The translations under genes and the position numbers were made by a program. Positions 44,752 through 44,899 of a DNA stretch of 44,899 nucleotides are shown here, piece by piece. Positions within the stretch are counted from its first letter, which is position 1. Each line of letters starts with the position of its first letter. This stretch comes from Caulobacteraceae bacterium (GTDB lineage: Bacteria > Pseudomonadota > Alphaproteobacteria > Caulobacterales > Caulobacteraceae): NCBI GenBank assembly GCA_947476325.1, contig CANJPZ010000019.1:1-44899 (forward strand), written 5' to 3'. The notes under the pieces are model-generated. The model saw only the letters and a list, made by a program, of their open reading frames with translations, was not told the origin of the DNA and made no database searches.

Positions 44752-44899
44752 TGACGTGACCCCCATTTCTCATCCAGTCATAATGAGAGTCCTGAGCTGA
44801 TTTGAACCGTCCTGGTGGTGGCTTGCAAGAGGCCATGGCGCGTGACCGCAAGAGTCGGGCGCGCCTTGGCCGGTCTTTCCGCAGATGGCGCTGGCGTAG
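44752..44899 (-). mobile_element. 3' end of an IS3-like insertion sequence, right copy, inverted (truncated by window edge)
   Basis: Bases 44752-44897 are the exact reverse complement of bases 1-146. The element enters the window from the right and terminates at 44752 with tgacgtgaccccc, the same terminus as the left copy. The two copies point toward each other across 44.6 kb. Perfect identity implies recent transposition or gene conversion. Only the terminal part is visible. Confidence 0.75.
44770..44898 (-). CDS. Transposase C-terminal end, partial (copy of the left one)
   Basis: This is the inverted copy of the partial frame at 3-128, with one more residue (Y) visible: [10 protein letters not shown] at the edge and LRTLIMTG at the stop. 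The YA start resembles the P-x-x-YA region near the end of IS3 OrfB proteins. Same caveats as for the left copy. Confidence 0.4.
   Translation of the reverse strand, partial: YASAICGKTGQGAPDSCGHAPWPLASHHQDGSNQLRTLIMTG

Overview
The window is high-GC DNA (roughly two thirds G+C through most of it) from an alphaproteobacterium, most likely a member of the Caulobacteraceae (Caulobacter, Phenylobacterium or a relative). This placement is an inference from gene content: a QueE of the C-x14-C-x2-C type, a serralysin-like RTX protease with a C-terminal domain I associate with Caulobacterales secreted proteins, and a capsule locus next to a type I secretion exporter. No rRNA, tRNA, CRISPR array or prophage was seen. 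The first 146 bases and bases 44752-44897 are a perfect inverted repeat. They look like the 3' ends of two oppositely oriented copies of one IS3-like insertion sequence, so the window is the stretch between two IS copies.

Layout. 0.2-2.6 kb: queC-queE-queD (7-deazaguanine/queuosine precursor synthesis) and two small unknown genes. 2.6-5.2 kb, minus strand: a J-domain protein, aroC (chorismate synthase) and a pirin. 5.3-8.4 kb: pdxH, an exported Fe/Mn superoxide dismutase on the minus strand, and an acyl-CoA ligase. 8.8-12.3 kb, minus strand: a dipeptide/oligopeptide ABC importer (oppB-oppC-oppA) without ATPase genes. 12.4-15.2 kb: a DUF442 phosphatase/sulfurtransferase-like protein, a metallo-beta-lactamase-fold hydrolase, and DUF1345 and DUF1003 membrane proteins. 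15.2-17.7 kb, minus strand: a secreted serralysin-like protease. 17.9-20.5 kb: an alpha/beta hydrolase and a cytochrome P450.

20.5-30.3 kb is a group-2-type (ABC-transporter-dependent) capsule locus. It holds KpsM-, KpsE- and KpsT-like exporter parts, small unknown proteins, a methyltransferase, two GT4 glycosyltransferases, a KpsS-like protein and a Wza/KpsD-like outer-membrane lipoprotein. Divergent from the last gene lies a two-gene type I secretion exporter (ABC protein plus membrane fusion protein, 30.6-33.6 kb), a plausible exit route for the serralysin 13 kb away. 33.7-36.9 kb, minus strand: a cytochrome c/PQQ dehydrogenase resembling polyvinyl-alcohol dehydrogenase, and a fatty-acid desaturase.

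36.9-42.4 kb drops visibly in G+C and looks acquired. It carries a radical SAM/SPASM protein, an FkbM-like protein, a three-part fusion (methyltransferase, FkbM, glycosyltransferase-like) with a ten-C homopolymer in its reading frame, and the lower-GC end of a 904-aa fatty-acyl-AMP-ligase/acyl-carrier-protein fusion ending in a domain I do not recognise. The last two genes are only 5 bases apart. I propose this cluster as the most novel part of the window: a candidate surface-glycan or protein-glycan acyl/methyl decoration module, possibly phase variable. The right edge holds a Sel1-type C-terminal remnant, a small lipoprotein and the second IS end.
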